Source of the DNA: Agrobacterium larrymoorei | GTDB taxonomy: Bacteria; Pseudomonadota; Alphaproteobacteria; Rhizobiales; Rhizobiaceae | Direction: 5' to 3' | DNA length: 64,000 nt | Assembly (NCBI RefSeq): GCF_005145045.1 | Contig: NZ_CP039691.1 | Span: 131,001-195,000, forward strand | Shown: piece after piece, positions 8,217 through 17,831 of the stretch | How the letters are laid out: the number at the start of each line of letters is the position of its first letter | Position numbering within the stretch: the first letter of the stretch is position 1 | Made by a program: the position numbers and the translations under genes | Notes under the pieces: generated by a model | Seen by the model: the letters and a program-made list of their open reading frames with translations, nothing else | Database searches by the model: none | Told to the model about the DNA's origin: nothing

Positions 8217-8729
8217 ATGATAATTGCATGTATTTTCGTTATCGTTCCGCTTTGTCTCGCTTTTGCAGCCTTCAATGATCTGTTCACGATGACGATACCC
8301 AACAGGATTTCAATTATCCTGTTCAGTTCCTTCTTCTTCATTGCGCCCTTTACCGAAATGACGTGGCAAACTTTCGGTATGAGCTTGGTCGGGGCTGCAC
8401 TCGTCTTCATATGTGGCTTCACATTGTTCGCCTTGAACACCATGGGCGGCGGAGATGCTAAGCTTCTTACAGCCTCTGCATTATGGTTCGGCTTTAGCAG
8501 TCAGCTCGCAATGTATATGGTTGCCGTGGCAGTCGTTGGAGGGATACTAACTATGCTGATCCTTTTCATCCGAGCCTATCATCAAGAGATCACAGCATCT
8601 GGTCTTCCCGTCCCCGACTCACTTCTAATCGCAAAGAAAATTCCTTACGGCATCGCCATCGCGATTGCAGGTCTGATGACTTACCCGGAAGCTCCTATCG
8701 TTCAGGCGGCGATGCGTTCGATTCTTTGA
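8217..8729 (+). CDS. cpaA: CpaA prepilin peptidase
   Basis: About 170 residues with five or six membrane segments. It has both aspartates of the type IV prepilin peptidase family: FNDLFTMTIPNR (first Asp) and the GxGD-like MGGGDAKLL (second Asp). It cleaves the Flp pilin leader at the inner membrane. The ATG at 8217 has GGCGGG 5 nt before it, whereas the in-frame GTG at 8211 overlaps that site, so 8217 is preferred. It lacks the N-terminal methylase domain of PilD, as is usual for TadV/CpaA. Confidence 0.9.
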   Translation: MIIACIFVIVPLCLAFAAFNDLFTMTIPNRISIILFSSFFFIAPFTEMTWQTFGMSLVGAALVFICGFTLFALNTMGGGDAKLLTASALWFGFSSQLAMYMVAVAVVGGILTMLILFIRAYHQEITASGLPVPDSLLIAKKIPYGIAIAIAGLMTYPEAPIVQAAMRSIL

Positions 8730-8874
8730 TCTCGAGTAGAGCGCTGCGTCTCCACTTGAGCTTCGACGCTGTTTATTTCTGATTAACCAGACGCGATCAG
8801 ATTTTATTAACCATAATTACACGAATGGCGGGCCATCCTGAGGGCAGAGATTCTACCTTCTTCAAAGGCCCAGC

Positions 8875-9681
8875 ATGAAGCCCTCGCGTGTCGTCATTCT
8901 TTCCGTTGCTGTCGTGGCCGCTGGCCTCGCGGGCCTGCTTGCCATGCAACTTTCCAGCCCGCAGCAGGTGGTGCAGAAGGCTGAGGCGATTATTCAGAAA
9001 GAGCCGACCGTCAACGTGCTCGTCTCCTCGATCAATCTGCCGGTCGGAAGCAGGCTCGACGCAAATTCCGTACATTGGGCCGCCTGGCCGCAGGGCAGCG
9101 TTACGGACAGCTATATCACCGACGCGAAACAGCCCGACGCCGTCAATGAATTGAGCGGCGCAGTCGTGCGCCTGCCGCTGTTCGAGGGCGAGCCGCTTCG
9201 CCCGGAAAAGGTGGTCGATTCCAGCACGCGCATCATGTCCTCGCTGCTTCCAGCCGGAAAACGTGCCGTTGCGACCGAAATCTCCGTTGCGACCGGCGCA
9301 GGCGGCTTCGTGCTGCCCAACGATCGCGTCGATGTCATTATGGTGCGCAAGAATGAGGGCGGCGGCTTTCTGACGGAAAACGTTCTCAACAATGTCCGCG
9401 TTCTTGCCATCGACCAGCAGATCAAGGAAGGCCAGGACGGCACATCGGCGGTCGTCGGCGCCACGGCGACGCTGGAACTGACGCCTGATCAGGCGAAGAT
9501 CATTACCGTTGCACACCAGATGGCTGACCGCCTGACACTTTCGCTGAGATCCGTCGCGGACGCGCAGGATAGCGACACTCAATCCGCGGATTACCTTCTC
9601 AGCGGCGGCTCGGGCAAGCCTGCAATTCAAGTCATCAAGTCAGGCTCTATCGTGCGGGACAATCAGGGGGCAACGCAATGA
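8875..9681 (+). CDS. cpaB: CpaB/RcpC pilus assembly protein
   Basis: 268 residues. An N-terminal membrane anchor or signal segment (VVILSVAVVAAGLAGLLAM) is followed by an SAF domain (about residues 45-115, VNVLVSSINLPVGSRL) and an RcpC/CpaB domain with VLPNDRVDVIMVRK and VLNNVRVLAIDQ. CpaB works in the periplasm with the CpaC secretin during Flp pilus export. It starts 145 bp after cpaA, so it may have its own promoter, and overlaps cpaC by 4 bp. Confidence 0.93.
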   Translation: MKPSRVVILSVAVVAAGLAGLLAMQLSSPQQVVQKAEAIIQKEPTVNVLVSSINLPVGSRLDANSVHWAAWPQGSVTDSYITDAKQPDAVNELSGAVVRLPLFEGEPLRPEKVVDSSTRIMSSLLPAGKRAVATEISVATGAGGFVLPNDRVDVIMVRKNEGGGFLTENVLNNVRVLAIDQQIKEGQDGTSAVVGATATLELTPDQAKIITVAHQMADRLTLSLRSVADAQDSDTQSADYLLSGGSGKPAIQVIKSGSIVRDNQGATQ

Positions 9682-11255
9682 GCGAGATCAGACCAATCCA
9701 ATCGCTGAAAAAAGCCCTTCAAACGTCCATCGTCGGCGGCCTCGCTTTCACCATTGCTTTCGCTGGCGTGCCCGGCGTTTCACCCCATGGCTTCGGCCCG
9801 ATGGAGGCGTTGGCGCAGAGCGCGAGCATCGTGCGGATCAATGAAAGCGGCACCGGCGTTCGCAAGCGCGTGAAGCTCGGTCTCAACAAGGCGCTGGTGA
9901 TCGATCTTCCTCAGGATGCCCACGATATTCTGGTTGCCGATCCCAGCATGGCTGACGCGGTGACCCGCACGTCGCGTCGCATCTATCTTTTCGGCAAGTC
10001 CGTCGGGCAGACGAATATCTTCATCTTCGGCGCTCAGGGCGAAGAGATCGTCAGTCTCGATCTCGAAGTGGAACGGGATATTGCCGGGCTCGAAACCAAT
10101 CTGCGCCGCTTCATCCCCGATTCCGACATTCGCGTGGAGATCGTATCGGACAATATCGTCCTTTCGGGAAGCGTGCGTACACCGCAGGATTCCGCTCGCG
10201 CCGTCCAGCTTGCCAGCGCATTCCTTCAAGGTGGTGAAGCAACAACCCGCAACATTACCGCCACCAGCCAGAGCAATGGCGATGGGGCTGTGGCGATCTT
10301 TGCCGAAGACCGGCAGAAATCCTCCATCGTCAACATGCTGACCATTGAAGGCGAAGATCAGGTGACGTTGAAGGTAACGGTTGCCGAAGTCAGCCGTCAG
10401 GTTTTGAAGCAGCTCGGATTCAACGGTACGATTAGTGGCCCGAATACAGGCGTGTCCTTTGCCAACCCCGCCAATCTGGGCAATGCGATAGGCGTCGCCG
10501 GAACCGGCACAGTTGCCGGAACCATCGGCAAGGTTGCTTTCTCCAGCTACTTCAACGCAATGGAGCAGGCTGGCGTGATGCGCACGCTTGCCGAACCCAG
10601 CCTCACGGCTATTTCCGGCGAGCAGGCAAAGTTCTATGTGGGCGGCGAATTCCGTCTTGCAGGGATACAGAACGTAACCTTCGATGAACAAGGTGCACCG
10701 ACTGTCACACGACAGACGGATACGGTCGACTACGGGATTGAGCTAAATTTCCGCCCGGTCGTGCTTTCTCCCGGCCGCATCAGCCTGAAGATCGAGACCA
10801 ACGTTTCCGAGCCGACTTATGAGGGAAGCGTTGTCTCCGGTAACGGCAACACGGCCCGCGTGCCCGGCAGCACCTATCTCTCCATTCGCAAGCGCGAAGC
10901 TTCGACCAGTGTCGAACTTCCGTCGGGCGGTTCAATCGTCATTGCCGGTCTGGTGCAGGACAATGTTCGTCAGGCCATGTCCGGCCTGCCTGGGGCGTCC
11001 AAGATACCGGTGCTCGGCACTTTGTTCCGCAGCAAGGACTTCGTTCGCAACGAAACGGAACTGGTCATCATCGCCACGCCCTATCTCGTTCGTCCCGTGG
11101 CTCGCAATCAGATCGCCCGCCCGGATGACAACTTCAATCCAGAGAACGATGCCGCGATGTATTTCATGAACCGGGTGAACAAGGTTTACGGCAACAACAG
11201 GCAGCAGGTTCAGGCCCAGCCTTATCAGGGCTCCGTAGGATTTATCTACAAATGA
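9678..11255 (+). CDS. cpaC: CpaC outer-membrane secretin of the Flp pilus
   Basis: 525 residues with a long N-terminal signal region. A pilus-type N domain (about residues 45-130) and a BON domain (VEIVSDNIVLSGSVRTPQD, about 150-200) are followed by the secretin core (about 240-470). That core includes VAEVSRQVLKQLGFNG, MRTLAEPSLTAISGEQAKFYVGG and the secretin signature VELPSGGSIVIAGLVQDN...PGASKIPVLGTLF. It forms the outer-membrane pore for the pilus. It overlaps cpaB and cpaD by ATGA. Confidence 0.95.
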   Translation: MSEIRPIQSLKKALQTSIVGGLAFTIAFAGVPGVSPHGFGPMEALAQSASIVRINESGTGVRKRVKLGLNKALVIDLPQDAHDILVADPSMADAVTRTSRRIYLFGKSVGQTNIFIFGAQGEEIVSLDLEVERDIAGLETNLRRFIPDSDIRVEIVSDNIVLSGSVRTPQDSARAVQLASAFLQGGEATTRNITATSQSNGDGAVAIFAEDRQKSSIVNMLTIEGEDQVTLKVTVAEVSRQVLKQLGFNGTISGPNTGVSFANPANLGNAIGVAGTGTVAGTIGKVAFSSYFNAMEQAGVMRTLAEPSLTAISGEQAKFYVGGEFRLAGIQNVTFDEQGAPTVTRQTDTVDYGIELNFRPVVLSPGRISLKIETNVSEPTYEGSVVSGNGNTARVPGSTYLSIRKREASTSVELPSGGSIVIAGLVQDNVRQAMSGLPGASKIPVLGTLFRSKDFVRNETELVIIATPYLVRPVARNQIARPDDNFNPENDAAMYFMNRVNKVYGNNRQQVQAQPYQGSVGFIYK

Positions 11256-11947
11256 CGAAGACGCACCCGATGAAGACCACCGGTTTTTCCGCCAGCAGAT
11301 CGGGCCTGATCTGCACCATGTCGCTGGTCGCACTATTGGCGCAGGGATGCGCCCGCGACCCGCAGACGACCGGTGCGATCCCCGACGATTACCGCACACG
11401 CCATCCGATCACGCTGTCGGAGGCTCAGCACTCGCTTGATATTCCGGTTTCACCTGCGGATCACAAGCTGACCACCGCAATGGCGGACAACGTCAAGGGC
11501 TTTGCCCAGAGTTACACGGCAACCTCTACCGGCGTCTTTCAAATTCAGGTGCCAACCGGTTCGCCAAATTCGGCAACGGCCTCCCTGCTCAAGCGGCAGA
11601 TCCGCTCGGCGCTGGTGTCTTCCGGCGTGCCCGGCAACAAGATCGTGGAAGTTCCCTATGGAGCATCTCCTTACGGCGATGCCGCCCCTATTCGCCTGTC
11701 TTACATCGCTGTTACCGCCATGACGGGCCAGTGCGGCCAGTGGCCGGAAGACCTTAGCAACAACACCTATTCCAATAAGAACTGGTACAATTTCGGTTGC
11801 GCATCGCAAAACAATCTCGCCGCGCAGGTGGCAAATCCGATGGATCTCGTCGGTCCACGCGGCATGAGCCCAATCGATGCCGAGCGCCGGTCCACAGTCA
11901 TCGACAATTACCGCGCCGGTAAGACGACCGTGACGAGCGAAAATTGA
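11252..11947 (+). CDS. cpaD: CpaD pilus assembly lipoprotein
   Basis: 231 residues. A lipoprotein signal ends in the lipobox LLAQGC. The mature part matches CpaD: DYRTRHPITLSEAQHSLDIPV, IRSALVSSGVPGNKIVEVPYG, CGQWPEDL and FGCASQNNLAAQVANPMDLVGPRG. CpaD is an outer-membrane lipoprotein of the Flp secretion machine, sometimes called a secretin pilot. It overlaps cpaC by 4 bp; an internal ATG a few codons on (MKTTGF) is an alternative start. Confidence 0.93.
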   Translation: MTKTHPMKTTGFSASRSGLICTMSLVALLAQGCARDPQTTGAIPDDYRTRHPITLSEAQHSLDIPVSPADHKLTTAMADNVKGFAQSYTATSTGVFQIQVPTGSPNSATASLLKRQIRSALVSSGVPGNKIVEVPYGASPYGDAAPIRLSYIAVTAMTGQCGQWPEDLSNNTYSNKNWYNFGCASQNNLAAQVANPMDLVGPRGMSPIDAERRSTVIDNYRAGKTTVTSEN

Positions 11948-11981
11948 TGATGGCGACGAAGCATAAGCAACAGGATCTGAC

Positions 11982-13271
11982 ATGAGCTCGGTGGATTACG
12001 ACATTCAGCGCAGGGATGAGGGACTGCCGCTTGCCGAGGAGGCAATGCGTCCGGGCGATCTCGATAGCCTTCGGCCCCTGCCGCGCATCTCCATCCATGC
12101 CTTCTGCGAAAGCGAAGGCATGCAGCGGATCATGGAACGACTGGCAAGCGACCGCCGTATGAACAAGGTCAGCCTGCGCGTCACCAATGGTGAGATCGAG
12201 GCAGCGGCAAGCATGTTCTCCTCCACCGCCACGCCGAACCTCATCGTGCTCGAGACCAACCGCGATCCTTCGACCCTGCTCGACGATCTGGCGCCGTTGG
12301 CAGAAGTCTGCGATCCCACGACACGCGTGATCATCATCGGCCGTCACAACGATATCTCGCTTTACCGCGAATTGATCCGCAACGGCATTTCGGAATATCT
12401 GGTGGCGCCGGTCAAGATGCCGGATTTGCTGGCATCCATCGCCGCCATCTTCGTGGACCCCGAAGCCGAACCGCTTGGGCGCAATATCGCCTTTATCGGC
12501 GCAAAGGGCGGGGTCGGATCTTCCACCATTGCGCATAATTGCGCCTTCGGCATCTCGACGCTTTTCTCCACCGAAACCATTCTTGCCGATCTGGATCTTC
12601 CCTTCGGCACCGCCAATATCGATTTCGATCAGGACCCCGCACAGGGCATCGCCGAAGCCGTCTTTTCACCGGACAGGCTGGACGAGGTCTTTCTCGATCG
12701 TCTGCTGACCAAATGTTCGGAGCATCTGTCCCTGTTAGCAGCGCCCTCGCTGCTGGACCGTGGGTACGACTTTGACCGGGGTGCTTTTCAGCCTCTGCTC
12801 GAAATTCTGCAGCGGAGTGCGCCGGTCGCGGTTCTCGATATTCCGCATGTCTGGTCGGACTGGACGCAGACCGTGCTGGCCGAAGCGGATGAAGTCGTCA
12901 TCACTGCGGTTCCCGATCTGGCAAATTTGAGAAATACCAAGAACCTTCTGGATGCGCTGCGCAAGCTGCGCCCGAATGACAAGGTTCCGCATCTCGTGCT
13001 CAATCAGGTTGGCATGGCAAAGCGACCGGAAATCGTGCCTGCCGATTTCTTCGAACCTCTCGAAATCGAACCCGTCGCCATCATTCCATTCGACGTACAG
13101 CTCTTCGGCAATGCTGCAAATAGTGGCCGTATGATCAGCGAGATCGATGCCAAGTCGCCTGTCGCCGAGACGTTCTCGCAGCTTTCCCACATCCTTACGG
13201 GCCGTTCGTCTGCGCGTAAGGCGAAGCGCGCGGGCATCGGCAAATTCATGGAAATCCTGAAGCGCAAGTAA
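11982..13271 (+). CDS. cpaE: CpaE MinD/ParA-like pilus localisation ATPase
   Basis: 429 residues. An N-terminal receiver-like domain (about 35-150; LIVLETNRDPSTLLDDL, VIIIGRHNDISLYRELI) lacks a clear phospho-acceptor set. It is followed by a MinD/ParA ATPase with the deviant Walker A FIGAKGGVGSSTIAHN (about 170-185). CpaE directs the pilus apparatus to the cell pole in Caulobacter. It lies 34 bp after cpaD. Confidence 0.93.
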   Translation: MSSVDYDIQRRDEGLPLAEEAMRPGDLDSLRPLPRISIHAFCESEGMQRIMERLASDRRMNKVSLRVTNGEIEAAASMFSSTATPNLIVLETNRDPSTLLDDLAPLAEVCDPTTRVIIIGRHNDISLYRELIRNGISEYLVAPVKMPDLLASIAAIFVDPEAEPLGRNIAFIGAKGGVGSSTIAHNCAFGISTLFSTETILADLDLPFGTANIDFDQDPAQGIAEAVFSPDRLDEVFLDRLLTKCSEHLSLLAAPSLLDRGYDFDRGAFQPLLEILQRSAPVAVLDIPHVWSDWTQTVLAEADEVVITAVPDLANLRNTKNLLDALRKLRPNDKVPHLVLNQVGMAKRPEIVPADFFEPLEIEPVAIIPFDVQLFGNAANSGRMISEIDAKSPVAETFSQLSHILTGRSSARKAKRAGIGKFMEILKRK

Positions 13272-13312
13272 GGCGTGGTGTTTCCACGCGGCAATGAACC
13301 GGAAGACAAGAG

Positions 13313-14803
13313 ATGTTTGGAAAACGCGGCAATGACGGCTTCGGACGAAGCGGAAATACCGGACAGGCGGCACCCCCGCCCGTCCCGTCACCTGCCGTCA
13401 GCGCCATGCCACGGGTGGAGCAGCCCGCCCCTTCGGAGACGAAGGTGCTTCAGCCACCGGCGCCAAAGCCAGCGCCGACCCCACAGGCCCCTTCCAGCGC
13501 CACGCGCAAACGCGTGCGCACGGATGACTATTATCAGACCAAGGCTCAGGTTTTTTCGGCCCTGATCGACACGATCGATCTTTCGCAGCTGGCAAAGCTG
13601 GATGCCGAAAGCGCGCGCGAAGAAATCCGCGATATCGTCAACGATATCATCACCATCAAGAATTTCGCGATGTCCATTTCCGAGCAGGAAGAGCTGCTCG
13701 AAGACATCTGCAACGACGTGCTCGGCTATGGCCCGCTGGAGCCTCTTCTGGCGCGCGACGACATTGCCGATATCATGGTGAATGGCGCAGGCCAGACCTT
13801 CATCGAAGTCGGCGGCAAGACAATCGAATCCGACATCCGCTTTCGTGACAACGCCCAGCTTCTTTCCATCTGCCAGCGTATCGTCAGCCAGGTCGGACGC
13901 CGTGTGGATGAATCGAGCCCGATCTGCGACGCGCGCCTGCCCGATGGCTCACGCGTCAACGTCATCGCACCGCCGCTCTCCATCGATGGCCCGGCGCTGA
14001 CGATCCGTAAGTTCAAGAAGGACAAACTGACCCTTGATCAGCTGGTGCGCTTTGGCGCGATTACGCCGGAAGGGGCAACGCTTCTCCAGATCGTTGGCCG
14101 TGTGCGTTGCAACGTCGTCATTTCCGGTGGCACCGGCTCTGGCAAGACCACGCTGTTGAATTGCCTGACGAGCTATATCGACAAAACCGAACGTGTCATC
14201 ACCTGCGAAGATACGGCGGAACTTCAGCTTCAGCAGCCGCATGTCGTGAGACTGGAAACCCGCCCGCCGAATATCGAAGGCGAAGGCGAAATCACCATGC
14301 GCGATCTCGTCAAGAACTGCCTGCGTATGCGCCCTGAACGCATCATCGTCGGCGAAGTCCGCGGACCGGAGGTGTTCGATCTTCTGCAGGCCATGAATAC
14401 CGGCCATGACGGCTCCATGGGAACGATCCACGCCAACACGCCGCGTGAGTGTCTCAGCCGTATGGAATCGATGATTGCGATGGGCGGCTTCAGCCTGCCT
14501 GCCAAGACCGTGCGCGAAATCATCTCCTCCTCCGTCGATGTCATCATTCAGGCTGCCCGTTTGCGCGATGGCTCGCGCCGGATAACGCAGGTCACCGAAG
14601 TCTTGGGCATGGAAGGCGACGTGATCATCACGCAGGACCTTATGCGCTATGAAATCGATGGCGAGGATGCCGCGGGCCGCCTGATCGGGCGCCACGTTTC
14701 GACGGGCATCAGCAAGCCGCACTTCTGGGATCGCGCGCGCTATTTCAACGAAGAGCGGCGCCTGGCGGCGGCACTCGACGAGATGGAGCGCTCATCGCAA
14801 TGA
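13313..14803 (+). CDS. cpaF: CpaF/TadA secretion ATPase
   Basis: 496 residues. A Pro/Ala-rich N-terminal tail (about 20-70) precedes a type II/IV secretion ATPase. It has Walker A GGTGSGKTTLL (about 271-281), the Asp box ITCEDTAELQL, Walker B RIIVGEVRGPEV and the His box GSMGTIHANTPRECLSR. It powers Flp pilus extension at the inner membrane and, by analogy with TadA/CpaF elsewhere, perhaps retraction. It overlaps tadB by 4 bp. Confidence 0.96.
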   Translation: MFGKRGNDGFGRSGNTGQAAPPPVPSPAVSAMPRVEQPAPSETKVLQPPAPKPAPTPQAPSSATRKRVRTDDYYQTKAQVFSALIDTIDLSQLAKLDAESAREEIRDIVNDIITIKNFAMSISEQEELLEDICNDVLGYGPLEPLLARDDIADIMVNGAGQTFIEVGGKTIESDIRFRDNAQLLSICQRIVSQVGRRVDESSPICDARLPDGSRVNVIAPPLSIDGPALTIRKFKKDKLTLDQLVRFGAITPEGATLLQIVGRVRCNVVISGGTGSGKTTLLNCLTSYIDKTERVITCEDTAELQLQQPHVVRLETRPPNIEGEGEITMRDLVKNCLRMRPERIIVGEVRGPEVFDLLQAMNTGHDGSMGTIHANTPRECLSRMESMIAMGGFSLPAKTVREIISSSVDVIIQAARLRDGSRRITQVTEVLGMEGDVIITQDLMRYEIDGEDAAGRLIGRHVSTGISKPHFWDRARYFNEERRLAAALDEMERSSQ

Positions 14804-15804
14804 ACATGACCATGCTGCTCCTCGTCGTCCTTGTCGCCATCTCGGCAGGAGCGCTGGCCTATGTTTTCCTTTTTCAGCAGATCGAGACTGAAAAGAAGAC
14901 TGCAAGCCGCGTCAACCGTGTGAAGGCGGCGGAGACCGACCACACGAAGATCAAGGCTGCGCGCGACCGCGTGCAGGAAATGAGCAAGCGCCGCAAATCC
15001 ATGCAGGATTCGCTCAAAGAGCTCGAAAAGAAGCAGAGTGAAAAGGCCAAGGACCGGAAAGATACGAGCCTGAAAGGCCGTCTCACCCAATCCGGTCTGT
15101 CGCTTTCCGTTCGCCGCTTTTATGTTTTCAGCATCTGCTTCGGTGTTTCCGCAGCGCTCGTCGCGCTGCTTTACGGTGCTCCGCCGCTGATTGCGCTTGG
15201 CATCGGTTTCGTTGGCGTTCTCGGCCTGCCGCGCTGGGCCATCGCCTTCCTGATCAAGCGCCGCCAGAACAAGTTTCTCGAAGAATTTCCCAACGCTCTC
15301 GACGTCATGTGCCGCTCCATCAAATCCGGCCTGCCGCTGAACGATGCAGTGAGGTTGATCGCGTCCGATGGTCAGGAACCCGTGAAAGCGGAGTTCCAGC
15401 GCGTGGTGGAGGCGCAGCAGGTGGGCATGACCGTGCCGGAAGCCATCGACCGCATGATGCTGACCATGCCACTGCCGGAGGTGAACTTCTTCGGCACCGT
15501 CATCACCATTCAGGCACAGGCAGGTGGCAACCTCTCCGAGGCGCTTTCCAACCTCTCCAAGGTGTTGCGCGAGCGGCGCAAGATGAAGGCCAAGGTCAGC
15601 GCCCTTTCGATGGAAGCGAAGGCATCCGCCGTGATCATCGGTTCGCTTCCCTTCGTCGTGGCAACGCTCGTCTACTTCACCTCACCGGACTACATCATGG
15701 TGCTCTTCACCGATCCGCGCGGACACCTCATTCTCGGTGCATCCGGCCTGTGGATGTCGATCGGCATCATCATCATGCGCAACATGATCAATTTCGATAT
15801 TTGA
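14800..15804 (+). CDS. tadB: TadB inner-membrane platform protein
   Basis: 334 residues. One N-terminal membrane helix and a long highly charged linker (about 28-90, rich in Lys and Glu) precede membrane segments and a T2SSF domain. Family motifs include EFPNALDVMCRSIKSGLPLNDAVRL, TIQAQAGGNLSEALSNLSKVLRERR and KVSALSMEAKASAVI. With TadC it forms the inner-membrane platform of the Flp pilus. It is coupled to cpaF by an ATGA overlap. Confidence 0.94.
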   Translation: MNMTMLLLVVLVAISAGALAYVFLFQQIETEKKTASRVNRVKAAETDHTKIKAARDRVQEMSKRRKSMQDSLKELEKKQSEKAKDRKDTSLKGRLTQSGLSLSVRRFYVFSICFGVSAALVALLYGAPPLIALGIGFVGVLGLPRWAIAFLIKRRQNKFLEEFPNALDVMCRSIKSGLPLNDAVRLIASDGQEPVKAEFQRVVEAQQVGMTVPEAIDRMMLTMPLPEVNFFGTVITIQAQAGGNLSEALSNLSKVLRERRKMKAKVSALSMEAKASAVIIGSLPFVVATLVYFTSPDYIMVLFTDPRGHLILGASGLWMSIGIIIMRNMINFDI

Positions 15805-15813
15805 GGCCTAGCC

Positions 15814-16803
15814 ATGACCGAGCAATTCGCATCGAGCCTCATCAATCCGCAGCTGATCATCGCGCTTCTGGTTGCCGTTGCGGCGTTCGCCACCTTCTAC
15901 ACGCTGGCTATTCCTTATTTCGACCGTGGCGATCTCAACAAGCGCATGCGCGCCGTGTCTACCGAGCGTGACCAGATTCGCAGCCGCGAACGTGAGCGGC
16001 TGAATGCGGTGAGCAAAAGCGGTGGCAAGGCAACGCTGCGCGCGAACAACAACAAGTCTGCAACGAAGATCGTGGAGCGCTTCAATCTGCGTGAAGCGCT
16101 GGTCGATGCCAACACGATGAACAAGCTCAAGGCGGCTGGCTTCCGTTCGCAGAATGCGCTCAACACCTTTCTGGCCGCCCGCTTCATCCTGCCCTTCATC
16201 TTCCTGATCGTTGCTGCGCTCTGGGTGTTCGGGCTTGGTAACATTCCCGACTATAGTTTCATGGTACGCGTCATGGCCGTTCTGCTCTTTGGCTATCTCG
16301 GCTTTTACGCACCCAATATCTATGTCTCCAACCGCATCACCAAACGACAGAAATCCATCAAACGCGCATGGCCGGATGCTCTGGATTTGATGCTGATCTG
16401 CGTTGAATCCGGCACCTCCATGGAAGCTGCCATGCGCCGCGTGGCAGATGAAATGACGGAACAATCGCCGGAGCTTGCAGAAGAAATGGTGCTGACCACC
16501 GCCGAGCTTTCTTTCCTTCAGGATCGACGCACGGCGCTGGAAAATCTTGGGCTCCGCACCCAGCTCGAGGGTGTCAAAAGCGTCGTTCAGGCCCTTATTC
16601 AGGCTGAGCGTTATGGTACGCCGCTGGCTCAGGCACTCCGCGTCCTGGCGCAGGAAGGTCGCGATGAGCGGATGAACGAGGCCGAAAAGAAGGCGGCTGC
16701 ATTGCCGCCAAAGCTCACGGTACCGATGATCTTGTTTTTCCTGCCCGTTCTGGTCGCCGTCATTCTGGGACCGGCAGGCATACGGGTGTCGGATACGTTC
16801 TGA
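15814..16803 (+). CDS. tadC: TadC inner-membrane platform protein
   Basis: 329 residues with an N-terminal helix, a charged linker and a T2SSF domain (WPDALDLMLICVESGTSMEAAMRRVADEM; VQALIQAERYGTPLAQALRVL; PPKLTVPMILFFLPVLVAVI). It is the paralogous partner of TadB, 9 bp downstream of it, and ends the plus-strand pilus run. No tadE, tadF or tadG minor-pilin genes follow. Confidence 0.94.
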   Translation: MTEQFASSLINPQLIIALLVAVAAFATFYTLAIPYFDRGDLNKRMRAVSTERDQIRSRERERLNAVSKSGGKATLRANNNKSATKIVERFNLREALVDANTMNKLKAAGFRSQNALNTFLAARFILPFIFLIVAALWVFGLGNIPDYSFMVRVMAVLLFGYLGFYAPNIYVSNRITKRQKSIKRAWPDALDLMLICVESGTSMEAAMRRVADEMTEQSPELAEEMVLTTAELSFLQDRRTALENLGLRTQLEGVKSVVQALIQAERYGTPLAQALRVLAQEGRDERMNEAEKKAAALPPKLTVPMILFFLPVLVAVILGPAGIRVSDTF

Positions 16804-16874
16804 CCACCGGTTATCTTAACCGCAGAACATACGGCAATCGGCGCAATTTCTCTCGCTGTATTTACGAGGATCGA

Positions 16875-17699
16875 TCAGTTGGCAGCGGTTTTCTTGTTCT
16901 TGTCCGCCAGTTGCGACCAGGCGTTCTGCTGCGCAAGCATGCCGCGAAGATAGGTCAGATTGGCCTGCGCCTGCTGTGCGGAAAGCTCCTGCATGGCAAT
17001 GCGCTCCGCCTCTTCGAAACGACCCTGAAGGCCGACGACGAGGGCGAGGTTCTGGCGGATACGGCTATCGGCGCCGGGCTGGGACGCGGCAGACCGCATA
17101 TAGGTTTCTGCCGTGCGAGGATCGCTCTGCAGCACGTAAGACATGCCGAGATTGGAAAGTATGCTCGGATCGTTCGGCTTCAGGTCAAGGGCCTGACGGT
17201 ATTTCGCCCGCGCTTCGGTGGAGCGTCCAAGCTGGTCGAGAACGGCGCCTTCGGCGGAATAGAGCCGCCAGTCGGGGCGATCCGGTGTCTGTGCGCGGTT
17301 GATCGTGCCCAGCGCCTGTTCCAGCTGACCGGCAGCTGCCTGCGACTTTCCATAGGCTGCCAAGACTTCCCGGTCCGCCGGATAGGCAATCGCCACTTGC
17401 TGCATGACGGCCAGCGCCTGCGCATTCTTGCCGGTCATCATCAATATGTTGGCATAGTTCAAACCGGCATTTCGGTCCTTGGGATTGCGCGAATAGGCCG
17501 CGCCAACGGACGTCTCGGCCTGTCGCAGCTGCTCCATATTCATCTGATCATAGGAATGCGAAACCGCAGGGATGGAACCGGTCGACATGCGGTCCGGCTT
17601 GTTGGTAGAACAGCTTGCGAGCGTCAGAGCGAGGGCAGCCGCGCAGACGCCGTGAAGAGCGGCACGCTTGCGGGCATGGAATAAGGAAACGGCAATCAT
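16875..17699 (-). CDS. tadD: TadD TPR pilus-assembly lipoprotein
   Basis: 274 residues. The N-terminal signal ends in a lipobox-like LTLASC, followed by four or five TPR units, for example RNAGLNYANILMMTGKNAQALAVMQQVA and PSILSNLGMSYVLQSDPRTAETYMRSA. TadD helps assemble the Flp secretion apparatus, probably as a pilotin-like scaffold. It is convergent with tadC rather than in its operon, and its upstream region carries a CtrA-like site. GGGG precedes the ATG. Confidence 0.88.
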   Translation of the reverse strand: MIAVSLFHARKRAALHGVCAAALALTLASCSTNKPDRMSTGSIPAVSHSYDQMNMEQLRQAETSVGAAYSRNPKDRNAGLNYANILMMTGKNAQALAVMQQVAIAYPADREVLAAYGKSQAAAGQLEQALGTINRAQTPDRPDWRLYSAEGAVLDQLGRSTEARAKYRQALDLKPNDPSILSNLGMSYVLQSDPRTAETYMRSAASQPGADSRIRQNLALVVGLQGRFEEAERIAMQELSAQQAQANLTYLRGMLAQQNAWSQLADKNKKTAAN

Positions 17700-17783
17700 G
17701 ATATCGCCCCGGCTCCGTGTTCGGATCTTGCAGTTACGCCGCGTTTGCGACGCAACTTTCGCTCCAGCAATAATCTGTTAACC

Positions 17784-17798
17784 CTAACAGAGTGTTAA
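17784..17798. promoter_or_regulatory. CtrA-like site between tadD and the aminopeptidase gene
   Basis: CTAA-CAGAGTG-TTAA (on the other strand TTAA-N7-TTAG) has one mismatch to TTAA-N7-TTAA, with a further TTAA at 17778-17781. It lies 85 bp before tadD and 34 bp before the aminopeptidase start. Which gene it would serve cannot be told. Confidence 0.35.
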
Positions 17799-17831
17799 TT
17801 TGGCAATTTCAGCCGTTTACGAAAGCAGACA

